A stretch of 64,000 bases of DNA from Paraphoma chrysanthemicola (taxonomy: Eukaryota > Ascomycota > Dothideomycetes > Pleosporales > Phaeosphaeriaceae). The notes under the pieces are model-generated. The model was not told where the DNA came from, searched no databases, and saw only the letters and a program-made list of their open reading frames with translations. The stretch is taken from the NCBI GenBank assembly GCA_020744225.1, contig JAGMWG010000006.1:186001-250000 (forward strand). Reading direction: 5' to 3'. Below, in pieces: positions 32,299-43,087 of the stretch. A program made the translations under genes and the position numbers. Position 1 is the first letter of the stretch, and each line of letters starts with the position of its first letter.

Positions 32299-35200
32299 AT
32301 GGACCAGCCATCGTCTATTCCTCGCCCGTCTGGCATCCCACGGCCGGCCTCGAGACTCCCCGTGCTCAAGTCGTCCAACAGCCAGTCTCAGCTGCGGGCG
32401 CCCGCGTCTACCGAGCAGCTGCGCAGGAAGCCGTCCGCATCATCCTTAGCCAGACTCAGCCAGCCAGCACCCGCCCTGCAGAAAAAGGCATCGCGAGCGT
32501 CGCTCGTTCGCTCCAACACCCCCTCCACCTCCGCCTCCGCCTCTGCCGCTACTAGCACTGGTCGGGCGTCCCTGGCCTCCAACACTAGGCGTGTGAGCGG
32601 CATCCCCAGCTTCGGCACCTCTCGAGCATCAATAGCCTCCTTCTCCTCCTCCTCCACCACCACCAACGAACCCGTCTTTAAGCGGCCGTTCGCCCGTCCG
32701 CCCTCACGACAGACGAATGCCACTCCACAGCCAACAGCGCAGGCAAGCACGAGCCAGGAGGATGGGCTGGGCAGCTTGGACGGCTTCAGGTCGGCGTCCC
32801 GGGCATCATCAAGAGCTGGGTCACGAGCAGGATTCCACGAAAATGACCCTGAGCCGGAATACGTGCTCGACAATGAGCCGAAGCCGGAGGCCGAGACCAC
32901 GACAAAGAAGAAGTCGCGACCATCACTTTCGGAAAGAACGATAGAGAGTCTGTCTCAGCTCCCGTCATCGCCCGCAGCTGGCGGAAGGAGGCGGAGATCG
33001 AGCTTCTTCAATGCAGACAACAGCATGCCGCCACCATTGCGGCCCGCCTCAGCCATGTCGAGCAATGGCAGCCGGCCTACTACGAGTGACGGCACCTTCA
33101 ACGTCATGCCGGCCACACCAAAGAGGTTCGGGGCATCTTCTGGGCGGCTGTCCATGACTGTGCCGGGCAAGCGAAGCATAAGTGCTAACGTTGCCACCCC
33201 GGTTGCTACGCCCAGCAAGACTCCCACAGTATCTCGTCCGGTATCGACCATTAAGAAGCAGCCACTGTCCCTGGCACAGAACCTGCAGAACACCCCCAAG
33301 CCGCGCCCTTTGTCTAATAGCAAAAGCATGGTAGCGCGCACACCCAAGGCTCGGCCATCGTTGAGTGGGGCATTCGGCCAGGCCATATCGCCTCCAGGGG
33401 TTGCCGCCGCTCCTTCTACACCTTCACAGAGTCGCGACGCTCCGGCCAAGAGAACACCAAACACGATAAGAAACGTCTCCAGCTCTTCTCTGGCTCTGCG
33501 CGAACAGATAGCCAAGGCGAAGGCGTCGCGGAAGTCTGAATTGCCAGACGATTCTGGTGAGCAGTCGCCCAAAGTCGGAAGCTCATCGAATGCCTTGCGA
33601 GAGCAGATTGCAAAGGCCAAAGAAGCCGCGCGACGAACGAAGACTGAAACTGTGCGAACAAGTACACCTCCGCGAGATGCAATTGTTCCAGCGCCGGAAG
33701 AGATTGCCACTTTCGACTTTGGCCTAGACGACCCATTCAATCAAGCCAAGGGCGGAAAGTCTGTGCTCCGAAAGCGCATTGATGGCGCGCGAGTCGACGG
33801 GCGTCTCAACATGGCAGCCATGGGTCTCAAAGAGATACCTGGTGAGGTGTTGGACATGTACAAATACGATCCGAATGATACCACCGTCGCTTGGGGCGAG
33901 GTTGTCGATCTGACCTCGATCATAGCAGCGGATAACGAACTTGAGAATTTCCCTGAAGCCATGTTCCCAGATGTCGATATTGAGACAATGATGGACTCTG
34001 ATGAGGGCGGGCCCCAGTTCGGCGCCGTCCAGAACATGGACATCCACGGCAACCACTTCCGAGAGCTGCCAATGGGCTTGCGACGGCTGACGCAGCTCTC
34101 GCGGCTCAACCTTGTATGTTGATCCAGGCACTGTCGCTGCCCTATAGGTTCTGATCCACATTACATGCTAACCATAATCAGGCGAGAAACAAGCTCAGTG
34201 TGGGAAGTCTCGAGGTCATATCTCAGATTTCCTCACTGCGGGAGTTACGGCTTGCTGAGAATGACCTCGAAGGTGATCTCCCATCGTCGATATCAAACCT
34301 GACCGCATTAGAAGTGCTTGAACTGCAAAGTAACAAGTTGACTTCCTTGCCGGATGAGATGCAACAACTCGTTAGTCTCCGGATTCTCAACGTGTCAGAT
34401 AACCAATTGCGTACCGTTCCCATGGGCTTGTTTGACACAAGACTCATTGAGCTCATCGCAAACAAGAATCGTCTCGAAGGATGCTTCTTTACTATCACTG
34501 CGGTGCCTCATCTGCAAGAACTAAATATAGCAAACAACTCCCTCACATCATTGTGCGGAAGTGATGCGGTCGAGCTTCCTACCCTCAAGTTGCTCAATGT
34601 GTCAACAAATCGATTCACGTCTCTCCCGAGCGTTGAAACATGGGTCAGCCTCCTGACTCTGATAGTAGCAGAGAACAAGCTTACGGCATTCCCTGAGTGC
34701 TTTACCACTTTACCAAAGATCCGTACGGCGGATTTTACGGCAAATGACATCTCACACATTGATGAAAAGATAGCTCTCATGCCATTGCAGCATCTCACGC
34801 TTGCTGCAAATCCGCTACGAGAACGCAAGTTTTTGACTATGGCATTCGATGACATCAAGCGTGACCTTGCGTCCCGTCTCGCGGTGGATGAGCCGGCACA
34901 AGCTGGAGAAGACGACGTGGACGCTCTCGTCGCGGACGAGAGCTCGATTGCCCCCGGCTGGAAAGTGACACCATCAGGGACTCTCGACCTGTCATCGAAG
35001 AGCCTGAGTGAGCTTGATCAGGTTGCTTTGACCACCGTGGCAGACAACATCCGTCAGTTCTACCTGCAACAGAACGCATTCAACATAATACCAGCGGTGT
35101 TGTCGCAGATTACCTTCCTAGGTGTTCTTGATCTGTCCAAGAACAACATCGACGTCGCCCTGACATCGGCACTCGAGCTTCCCAAGCTCAAGGAACTGCG

Positions 35201-35642
35201 ACTGAGTGGCAATAAGCTTACTTCCCTCGGGCCTCTGACAACACATCTCACCGCCCCGTCGCTCCAGACGCTCGACGTCTCCAACAACCGCCTCACCGAC
35301 ACGCTACCAACGCTCCGCGAGTTCTTCCCCGAACTCATCTCGCTCATCGCCTCCGACAATACCATCTCCGACCTCCCCTGCGAATCTCTAACTGGCCTCA
35401 AGATCGTGAACCTTAGCAACAACGACATTGAGCGCCTGGAGCCTCGCATCGGTCTACTCGCTGGTACTCTGACGAGCCTGAATGTCGAGGGCAACAAGTT
35501 CCGCGTTCCGAGCTATCATGTGCTGCAGAAGGGTACGGACGCGGTGTTGAATTGGCTGAGAGACAAGATTCCGCGAGAGAGTTGGAAGAGCGATGGGACG
35601 GAGTTTTTTGACGCGGATGATGGCGTGGGCGTTACTTTCTAG
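32299..35642 (+). CDS. large leucine-rich-repeat protein (LRRC40-like)
   Basis: Two exons (32299-34113 and 34182-35642) joined by a 68-nt phase-0 intron give 1091 residues. The first 480 are disordered: Ser/Pro/Ala-rich, basic, with IPRPSGIPRPASRLP at the very start. Within it the motif LREQIAKAK occurs at about 398 and 431, and a weaker LRKRIDGAR at about 488. From about 500 to 1060 there are many leucine-rich repeats of the LxxLxLxxNxLxxLP type in two blocks, separated by an acidic linker near residue 690-715. The end (VLNWLRDKIP) matches the tail of the LRRC40 family. Homologues are scaffolds; the fungal role is unknown to me. The start follows a Kozak-like CCACC. Confidence 0.85.
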
Positions 35643-36630
35643 ACGAAAGTGTGGAGATGCTTTTGAGGTATCGGAGGCGGTTGATGGAGGAATGATTGGG
35701 ATTTGAAGGCTGGACGATGACTTTGGTGCTTTTGACTTCTTCTTCTTGTATACCACATTTTACCTTTTTTTTTCCTTTACTTCGTTCTCTTGATGGGGAC
35801 GTAATGCACTCTTGTTTGATCTTGCATGCTCATACCCCGTGATGGTTTTTGTAGACGGTGTTGAGGTTGAGTTTGGCGAGTGGTTGTGTACTCTACTGGA
35901 CTTGAACACATTCTTGTGGGATATTCTTCTGACTAGACGGGCTTGAGTAGTATGGGACCAATGCGGAGACACTAGTGCACGTTTAAAGCCCAATGATGAC
36001 TTTTCAGTTCGTGGTTTTGTAGCTAAAGGGTTAATGGTGCCTTCGAAGGTGGGTGAATGGGTAGTCATGTGACTTCTTGATTCTCTGATATCATGGCATG
36101 GACCTAGCCGTTCTAAGTCGTTCTAGGGGGGTACTATTTAGTATCCTCTACAATCTTACCCCTAAGACAACTCTTTCTTAGCTCATACTCTTCTCTAGTC
36201 TACCTCTTCCCTGGTCTAACCCGAACCCGAGTTGTTATTGGCTGAGACAAGCCTCTGGAGAGCAACTGCTGAGCAATTGCTATCGTGCCCAGACGTGTGT
36301 AAGGGCGAATGGTGGTTTGGTGGTCGAACCCTGTTGGTACACAGGACCCAGAGTCATTCATGGGCCCGGCTGCCGTGATTTCGAAACACGTGGGGGAGCT
36401 GACCGGTCGCATGCATGTGTGGCGACTTCGCTACTGCCGATTGGCAGCCAAGATGCGCTCAAGCGCGCTTTCCTGAGTCCTCCAGACAATCCAGAAAGGC
36501 TGACCCCGCCATTACCACCATATATGGCTGACTTCTGTAAGCCTATTCAGCAATCGAACTTTGGAAGAGATCATACTCTGCATCCTCGACAAATCGTCCG
36601 AGCGACTTGAAAGAATCAATACTGTAAGGC
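35643..36630. other. gap: ~1 kb, contains a small imperfect inverted repeat
   Basis: No gene seen. Around 36117-36173 the sequence has TTCTAGGGGG ... ACCCCTAAGA as outer arms and TACTATTTAGTA as a small inner palindrome; it may be a degraded mobile-element end or a terminator-like hairpin. The start of the accessory-like block lies here. Confidence 0.35.
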
Positions 36631-37652
36631 ATGCACTTGCTTCACTATGACGGCGCAGGCGGTTTCAGCCTTGCGACATTTCATGGAAATGAAATACCAC
36701 CTTATGCCATTCTTTCACACACCTGGGGACGGGACGATGAGGAAGTCAGCTTCCAAGAATTACAACGATATCGAGGGTCCGACCAGAGTGCTTTGGAACA
36801 CCGCCCGGGCTACGCAAACATACGCCTGTGCGCGCGTCAAGCCAAAAAAGACAAACTACATTACTTCTGGGTCGACACATGCTGCATCAATAAGTTGAGC
36901 GATCCAGAACTTACTGAATCTATCAACTCGATGTTTCGCTGGTATCAACGCGCTGCAAGGTGTTATGTGTATCTTACGAAGGAGCAGCGGTGGTTTACCC
37001 GTGGCTGGACATTACAGGAGCTCTTGGCCTCATCCGACGCACTGTTCTTCAATCACAGACGAAAATATATGGGTGACAAGACTACTTTGGGACTCTGGTT
37101 GTCCGAGAAGACGGGTATCCCTTTAGAGGCTCTGCAAGGAGCACCATTGTCGGAGTTCAGCATTGAGGAACGACTTTCGTGGGCGAAACACCGACAGACA
37201 AAGCGAGAAGAGGATGCGGCTTACTCTCTTCTTGGAATATTTGGCGTATCTATGCCACTTGTCTACGGCGAAGGCAGGGACAATGCATACAATAGGCTTT
37301 TGACCGCAGTCATTTCGGCCAGCCAATCCCGTGAGCTCGTCCAGAGATACGGCAGCTATCTCCCATCGACTGAACGGCCTAGTCTTGCGAAGAATGTGGG
37401 AAAGCCCCCTGATGTGCCGGGTACAATGATCGGACCTTCATCGCCGCCTCAAGATCAAGCAACTGGACGTGAGATGGAGCAGACCTGGGACCAAGAGCTC
37501 GAAACGTGGGTACAAAAGGTATGGAGTCCGAGATATCAGAGATATCACTGGAATCGCTACGAAAATGGTAAGTCAAGCCTCGAATGTGACAAAATTGTGG
37601 TAACGTTTCGGTGCCAGGCGAAGGTTGGGTCTTTTTAGAATGGCTACCGTGA
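36631..37652 (+). CDS. HET-domain protein (heterokaryon-incompatibility type)
   Basis: The HET domain covers most of the protein: YAILSHTWGRDDEEVSFQEL, YFWVDTCCINKLSDPELTESINSMFRWYQRA, RGWTLQELLAS and EEDAAYSLLGIFGVSMPLVYGEG. I propose two exons (36631-37567 and 37618-37652) joined by a 50-nt intron with a GTAAGT donor, giving 323 residues and the end ENGEGWVFLEWLP; without splicing the frame runs to 37638 with a less natural tail. HET domains trigger cell death when non-self is sensed, usually attached to or partnered with an NLR. Here the domain stands almost alone, with about 110 residues after it and no repeat domain. Confidence 0.88.
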
Positions 37653-38383
37653 AAATTACAAAGGTGGCTGAATGCGCCGTCAGCGACTCCCCGAACCGCA
37701 TCTTTGGCGACAGCGGCGCATAATCTTAAAGCGCAAGCCTGCTCGCAGGCTAAAAAGAGACACGTGCATAAGAGACTCGCTTGGAAGCGCTCGGTCTTGT
37801 CCGAACTGACTACATTCGAAGCTATGCTGTCTCTTAGCATTCTTCTCTTCCTATTTCCTCAACTGCGACTCCAATTTGTTGTTAAAATAGGGCGTCGGAA
37901 AGCGCTGCCTGTGTTTGAAGGAGGGTCACCGTCCCATCGACTAGCACTGGAATGCACCCCCTCCATTGCGACGGGGAGGGCGGTTCCAACGTTGCGCGCT
38001 CTTATGGCGATCATATTACTCCCTACGCATTTTCTTCCAAGTATGGGTCTTAGATCGAGACGACCTTACTTCTCAAGACATGATGCGTGGTTGTAGGCTC
38101 ACAAGCTCGGAGAAAAGAGTTTGCATTGCATTGGAGAAATGGCGACAAGATCAAATCGACGGAACAAATCGTCACCATAAGTAGTAATTCCGAGATAGTC
38201 CTTAAGGAGCCCACATCCCTGGGCGTTTTTTTTTTTTTTGGCATTCTAGACAGCCTATCGTGGGCACAGAATTGACAGACTAAACGCTAAGAGGACTTAA
38301 TGTACTTGCTGCTTAGCTCATTCAATTGTGTCCATGTCACTCTTTTATAGCAACAGTAGAGAGAAATCAAACGAGAGATATCT
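37653..38383. other. gap: no gene; poly-T tract
   Basis: Short frames only. A run of about 14 T lies at 38226-38239. The region has no convincing coding stretch. Confidence 0.4.
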
Positions 38384-39040
38384 TTGCAGAAGTCCAAAAA
38401 TAGACTCGGTCTGCCAAGTGTTACGACAAATGTTACCAGTATCTACGACATGCAGAGCAAGGGGATCTCTAGAAAGACGTGGCAACTGTTGAAGTACCCT
38501 GGGCCTCGGCCCTTCATGACCTGGTCCCGTGGCTATCTTATGCAAGACGAGGGGCATGGTCAGGTCAATGAACCTTATGGCATCTCGGAGTATCACGAGG
38601 ACGCAAATTATGCAACAGCGGACTACGAGCGCGTAGATAACGAGCACGTGGGTTACGAACACGTGGAAGCAGAAGATGCTTGGCCCATTGTATCACCATC
38701 GCGCACAGGCCTTCTGATGCTGCCCGAGGTCGGTGGTATCGGCGGACTTTGGGTTTTGGCATTCGACCTTCAATTGACCAATGAGTTGCCCTACATTCAG
38801 CTCGTCGGCCAGGTTCAACTCATCCAGAATGTAACCACAACATGTAATTTTCGGAGCACTCTTGCACCAGCGAAGATTCCCGATCGCTTCTGGTCAAGCC
38901 ACTGGTCGGAACGGTTCTTCTGTATGCTTAAGGATACGACGATAAATTCTCAATTTTGCAAGCTCGACCACAAAGGCATCAAAGCACAATTGCCTCCTAT
39001 TGCACCCACCTCTGTTCTTCAGAGCCAGCATGATGCTTGA
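38384..39040 (+). CDS. orphan ORF of 218 codons (uncertain)
   Basis: An open frame with an internal ATG at 38453 and a degenerate tandem of NYATADYERVDNEHV and GYEHVEAEDAW. I recognise no family. It ends 17 bp before the stop of the convergent P450. A GTAACC-to-CACCAG stretch near 38830-38870 could be an intron. It may be an orphan, a gene remnant or chance. Confidence 0.3.
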   Translation: MQKSKNRLGLPSVTTNVTSIYDMQSKGISRKTWQLLKYPGPRPFMTWSRGYLMQDEGHGQVNEPYGISEYHEDANYATADYERVDNEHVGYEHVEAEDAWPIVSPSRTGLLMLPEVGGIGGLWVLAFDLQLTNELPYIQLVGQVQLIQNVTTTCNFRSTLAPAKIPDRFWSSHWSERFFCMLKDTTINSQFCKLDHKGIKAQLPPIAPTSVLQSQHDA

Positions 39041-39057
39041 TGTATTATTGAAAAGGT

Positions 39058-40722
39058 TCATACCCTTTTCTCTAATCTAACCAAGAGGCCACCATCAAGG
39101 TCTGCAACTCCAAAGCTTGTAGTATTTGGCATAGAACAAGCACTACTCCCCCTATGGACGAGTTCGACATTGTATCGTGACAAGATCGACCCCACCATCT
39201 TATAAATCTCCATGGTTGCAATATTTCTCCCAATACAAGCTCGATGTCCAGCTCCAAAGGGCATCAGATACTGAGACTTGTTATAAGAATGTTCGAGCCA
39301 TCTTTCAGGCTTGAAAGTTTCCAAGTCCTCCCCGAAAACCTTTGGATCGTGATGTAAAGCGTGGTTACAGATACTCACATCAGTGCCTCCGGGTATAAAT
39401 GAGTCGGCAATCGTCCTTCCTTCGACTGGAACAACGCGTGGAAGGGGCATCGTGAAGACAGGTGAGATGCGGAAATTCTCGGTCACTGCTGCTTGCAAAT
39501 AGTGTAGGTCGACGAACGAGCTGTACGGGTAGCTGAAGTCGCTGTGGTTGTTTGCAGTTTTGGAATCGAGCTCCTGAACGAGGGTGGCGTAAGCAGCGTC
39601 AGTGTGTAGTAGGTGCCACATGAGCAGAGTGGTGGTCGCAGCTGTTGTGTGGGAACCAGCAACAATAAATCCAAATGCTTCGGTCTGGATATCTTGCAAC
39701 TCGAATTTGTTTCCCTTCGAGTCCACACCTGCTTCCAGCTCGTCAAGTAATCGTCCTAGAAGATCCTTTCTATCGGATTGGTTCACTATACGCTGATTGA
39801 CTGACTTGATCGCTAGCTTTCAATGCATCAGCATAACAAGATACGGCATCGGAGGATGATAGATACTTACTTGTCGAAGTTGAGATCTTCCCCTGATCAT
39901 TCGTTGCAGTGACCGGATTGGAATCTTTGGCACGAACTTGTTTATATATGGAATTAACCACGGCATTGTTCCAGAAACTGATGCCAAAAGAACCTTGAAC
40001 TGTCAGCTAGACGATGAGTTCGAGAGGAAGGGATACAAACGTGTTCTCGAATTGGCGGCATGTCACTTTCGCGACCGCTCTGTAGTATACCAAACGATGT
40101 GGAGAATGCAAGTTCCCCAAGCACATCCAAAACAAAGAAAGCTATCCATCGTTTCAGATCAATCACCTCTCTAGCTGTCGCAGCCTCATCAAGTCTACTG
40201 AGAAGTTGTTTCAGGCAACCATCAATGAATGGCTCCATCGCTGTTACAGACTGCATGGAGAAGCTCCCAGAGCAAGCTTTCCTGCGCGCTGAATGGATTT
40301 CCTCATCCCGCACCCCAAACAGATTTGGCCGTAAAGCCGTGAATGCATCATAGTAGTTGCTGTCGCGGTTATTGATGTGAGATAGCGAAACTGGAGGTAC
40401 TTTCTGCTCACCTCTTAGAGAACGCTCTACCAGTACCATATATTACCTTCACCGCTTGAGCGTCACTGATGTTCAAGTGGTTTGGACCAACGCGGACCAC
40501 CTTCCCATACTTCCGATGACAATCGAGGAGAACATGCTCAAAATCACCCCTGTACGTGTGATATGCCTTCCACAGGTTTGTAAATGAGGCATAAAATGGA
40601 CCAGAAAATCTTCGTAGCCCATGGCAGAAGCGATAATAGAATATAAATGATACTGCGATTGCACAAATGATAGCGGTAGCATGCAAAGCATACCACGCCG
40701 AGGCTTGGAACCAGTGCACCAT
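39058..40722 (-). CDS. cytochrome P450 monooxygenase
   Basis: Four exons (40722-40412, 40359-40041, 39999-39871, 39816-39058), introns 52, 41 and 54 nt, give 505 residues. An N-terminal membrane anchor (ATAIICAIAVSFIFYYRF) precedes the P450 fold. Visible marks are GKVVRVGPNHLNISD, the I-helix AGSHTTA (His in place of the usual acidic residue), the ENFR of ExxR, FKPERW, and the haem loop FGAGHRACIGR with its Cys ligand. The fold and the LRPNLFGVRDEEIHSARRK segment fit the fungal benzoate-hydroxylase/pisatin-demethylase-like groups, which act on aromatic or polyketide substrates; the substrate here is unknown. Intron 2 uses the rare donor GTTTGT. The neighbours are a Gal80-like gene and a HET gene. 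Confidence 0.9.
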
Positions 40723-41257
40723 CAGTCATACGTTCGACGTTGACCAATAGCAGGATGGGTGACGATTGAACTATGAACGATAATTGGATTCCTTCGGCAA
40801 GTAAAAGCTTCAGTGCGACGTGGTAAGAAAGGCAGAAGTACTTCAGTTGCTAGCGCAGACTGAGCGGAGTGTTCGGATGTGGGGTACGCCCTAGATCCAG
40901 AGCTAACTATTTAGACCGTGGGGAAGAGGGTTGAGACCTTGTGCAATTACTTCTCGGCCCGCTCACCAAGCGGCACCTCGGTTCAATACCGTGCTGAGCG
41001 CCGAGGCGCCCCTGTTTGTAAGGCGCATGTTCAAATTTTGAAACACAAGACTTTGATAAAGATAGCTGATTCTTAATAATGTTACTGACGCTCGGAAGTA
41101 ATCTGAATCTAGATTAATACTATAAAGACTGAACACGTTCTCCTTATAGCTAGTGTTGTGTGCGGGTGTCCTTGTAGCAGAGAGGCAAGTCACGCGGGTG
41201 ATAGTCTATCAAACCTTGTTGTCTTGGCTAGCTTAACGGGATCAAACTATTCTGCCC
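40723..41257. other. gap: P450 upstream region
   Basis: 535 bp with no gene seen. It ends at the Gal80-like stop codon. Confidence 0.45.
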
Positions 41258-42551
41258 TTACGAATTAATGGTCACCCACTTCTTATCTTCACTGCTCTTT
41301 TCGATCCCGTTCAGAATTTTGTGCATTCCCACCGCCTCCTCAAACGTTACAAGTCCGTCCGCGACACTCCCACTCGTAGCATACAATTCGTACAACGCCC
41401 CAATGTTTTTCGCAAACGGTGAGGACAAGTCGCGCACCGCCTGGCCATATTCCACATCAATCACTTCAATTTTGTCCGTCTCATGATCATGCACCTCAAT
41501 CTTCTCGCCACCCAGCGCGAGACTAATGGGAGCATTCGCCGTAACACGAATCTCACCTTTGCTTCCGAGGATGTGCCACACTAACTTCGGAGAATCGGGG
41601 AAGGCTTTGCCTTGACGGAAAGTGACGGTGAAAGGTGCGTCAGAGGCGTTCAGCGTGCCCTGGAGAGCAATATGGTCCGGAGTTTCGCGCTTGACCACGC
41701 TGTTGAACGAACCATCCGAGTTCAGATACTTCATTTCAGGCCAGCGAGTCGAGAGCTGGCCGGACAGCTCCTTGATCCCGCCAAGCGCGTAGAGAGCAGC
41801 GTCGGTAATGTGGCCAAAGTGAATGGTAAGGAAGTTGCCGCCGACCTTTTTCTTGATCTGTCGACTGTCAGCAGATGATCCTTGCAATGAATATCCGTGC
41901 TGGTGCGCACCAAATAGTCGATTCCCGGAGGTCCGACTTCTGCTGTTGTGCCAGAGACATATGCGAGGTTCGAGCTGACAAGCTCGCCCACATGCTTCGT
42001 CTCAACAAGTTCCTTAACCTTCTGGATGAAAGGGCTTGGTCGGGACTGCATGCCAACAATAGTCTTACTTCCACTCTTGTTGGCGGCTGCGAGCATTTCT
42101 TCGGCTTGTTGAAGGTTTGAACCGAGCGGCCATTCAACGAAAACTGCTTTGCCTGACTTGAGAGATGACATTGTCAGAGCATAGTGGCGGTCGACCCGAA
42201 CTGAGCAAACAACGATGTCGACGTTGGGATCTTTGGCAATGTCATCTGGGCTGCCGTATGCCTTAGTAGAAGGCGGAAGCTCATGGCGCTTGATGGCCGC
42301 TTCCGCTGACTCTACACTCGAGTTGCACAGCGCTGTGATCTCGTAGTGGGGTGATTGGATGAGATATGGAAGATGAGCGCTAAAAATTAATCTAGTTAGA
42401 GGTCGAATATTTCATGATGCACATGATAACATCCGGACGGCATGTAAAATCTTGTTTGTACACACCTGGCCGCCCATCCATCTCCAGGGCTCGCTGATTT
42501 GTTGGTAGTGACGGAGCTCAGGCCGATGATGCCTACACGAATGGGTGCCAT
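41258..42551 (-). CDS. Gal80-like Gfo/Idh/MocA oxidoreductase
   Basis: Three exons (42551-42466, 42379-41911, 41857-41258), introns 86 and 53 nt, give 384 residues. A Rossmann start (RVGIIGLSS) with VDIVVCSVRVDRHYALTM and FVEWPLG is followed by the C-terminal alpha/beta domain (GGNFLTIHFGHITDAAL, GTLNASDAPFTVTFRQG). The Gfo/Idh/MocA signature EKP is EWP here, as in Gal80-type regulators, which bind NAD(P) but act as repressor partners of Zn2Cys6 activators rather than as enzymes. Whether this protein is enzyme or regulator is undecided. Intron 2 was placed so that GIDYL joins IKKKVGGNF. Confidence 0.85.
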
Positions 42552-43087
42552 GACTGTTGGTGCTAATTGTGCGGGAATTTGACTGAAAATGATGTATTTC
42601 GGAGCTGGCTGATTATGTGTTAGTCGCAGTGCGACTTAGTTATAAGAACATCGCATGAAAGGCTGATGACAAATCTCGTCACCAGTCGTAAGCCTTGGTC
42701 CGAATAAGGACGTCCGAGAATATGCCCCATCTACAGGATTAACACAGATCCATCATCTAAGAAAGTGTCAGGCTTCCCTTTAAGTACCCACACTTGAGCA
42801 TAATCGATGCGCCGCGAGTTGTCACTCTTGGACGTCGCTTCCAGATCGGGCAAGCGCGGGGCTGTGTATTCTTCGACTTGTCCCCCGCATATGAAATCAT
42901 GAATAAACGACATTGGGTCATTACATACCAATAAGAGACTCCTATTGTAGACAGAATAAAAGAGGTTTTCTATCGATAGGTCTTGAATGTACTAAGGAAA
43001 TACGCTTGCTGAAAACGCATGACAAATAAAGCTGTTCGTGAGACGTGACACTCTCCGAAGTAAAACACATATGGAAGCAGTAAACCG
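42552..43087. other. gap: Gal80-like upstream region
   Basis: Contains only the possible fragment at 42731-42931. Confidence 0.4.
42731..42931 (-). pseudogene. possible gene fragment
   Basis: A minus-strand frame reads SFIHDFICGGQVEEYTAPRL and IDYAQVWVLKGKPDTFLDDG, with the feel of a real protein C-terminus but no start, partner exon or recognised domain. It lies between the Gal80-like gene and the transcription factors. It may be the last exon of a decayed gene. Confidence 0.25.

Noticed and set aside
40970..41015. tRNA-like GGTTCAATACC box
   Set aside because: No matching A box or acceptor stem could be found around it.
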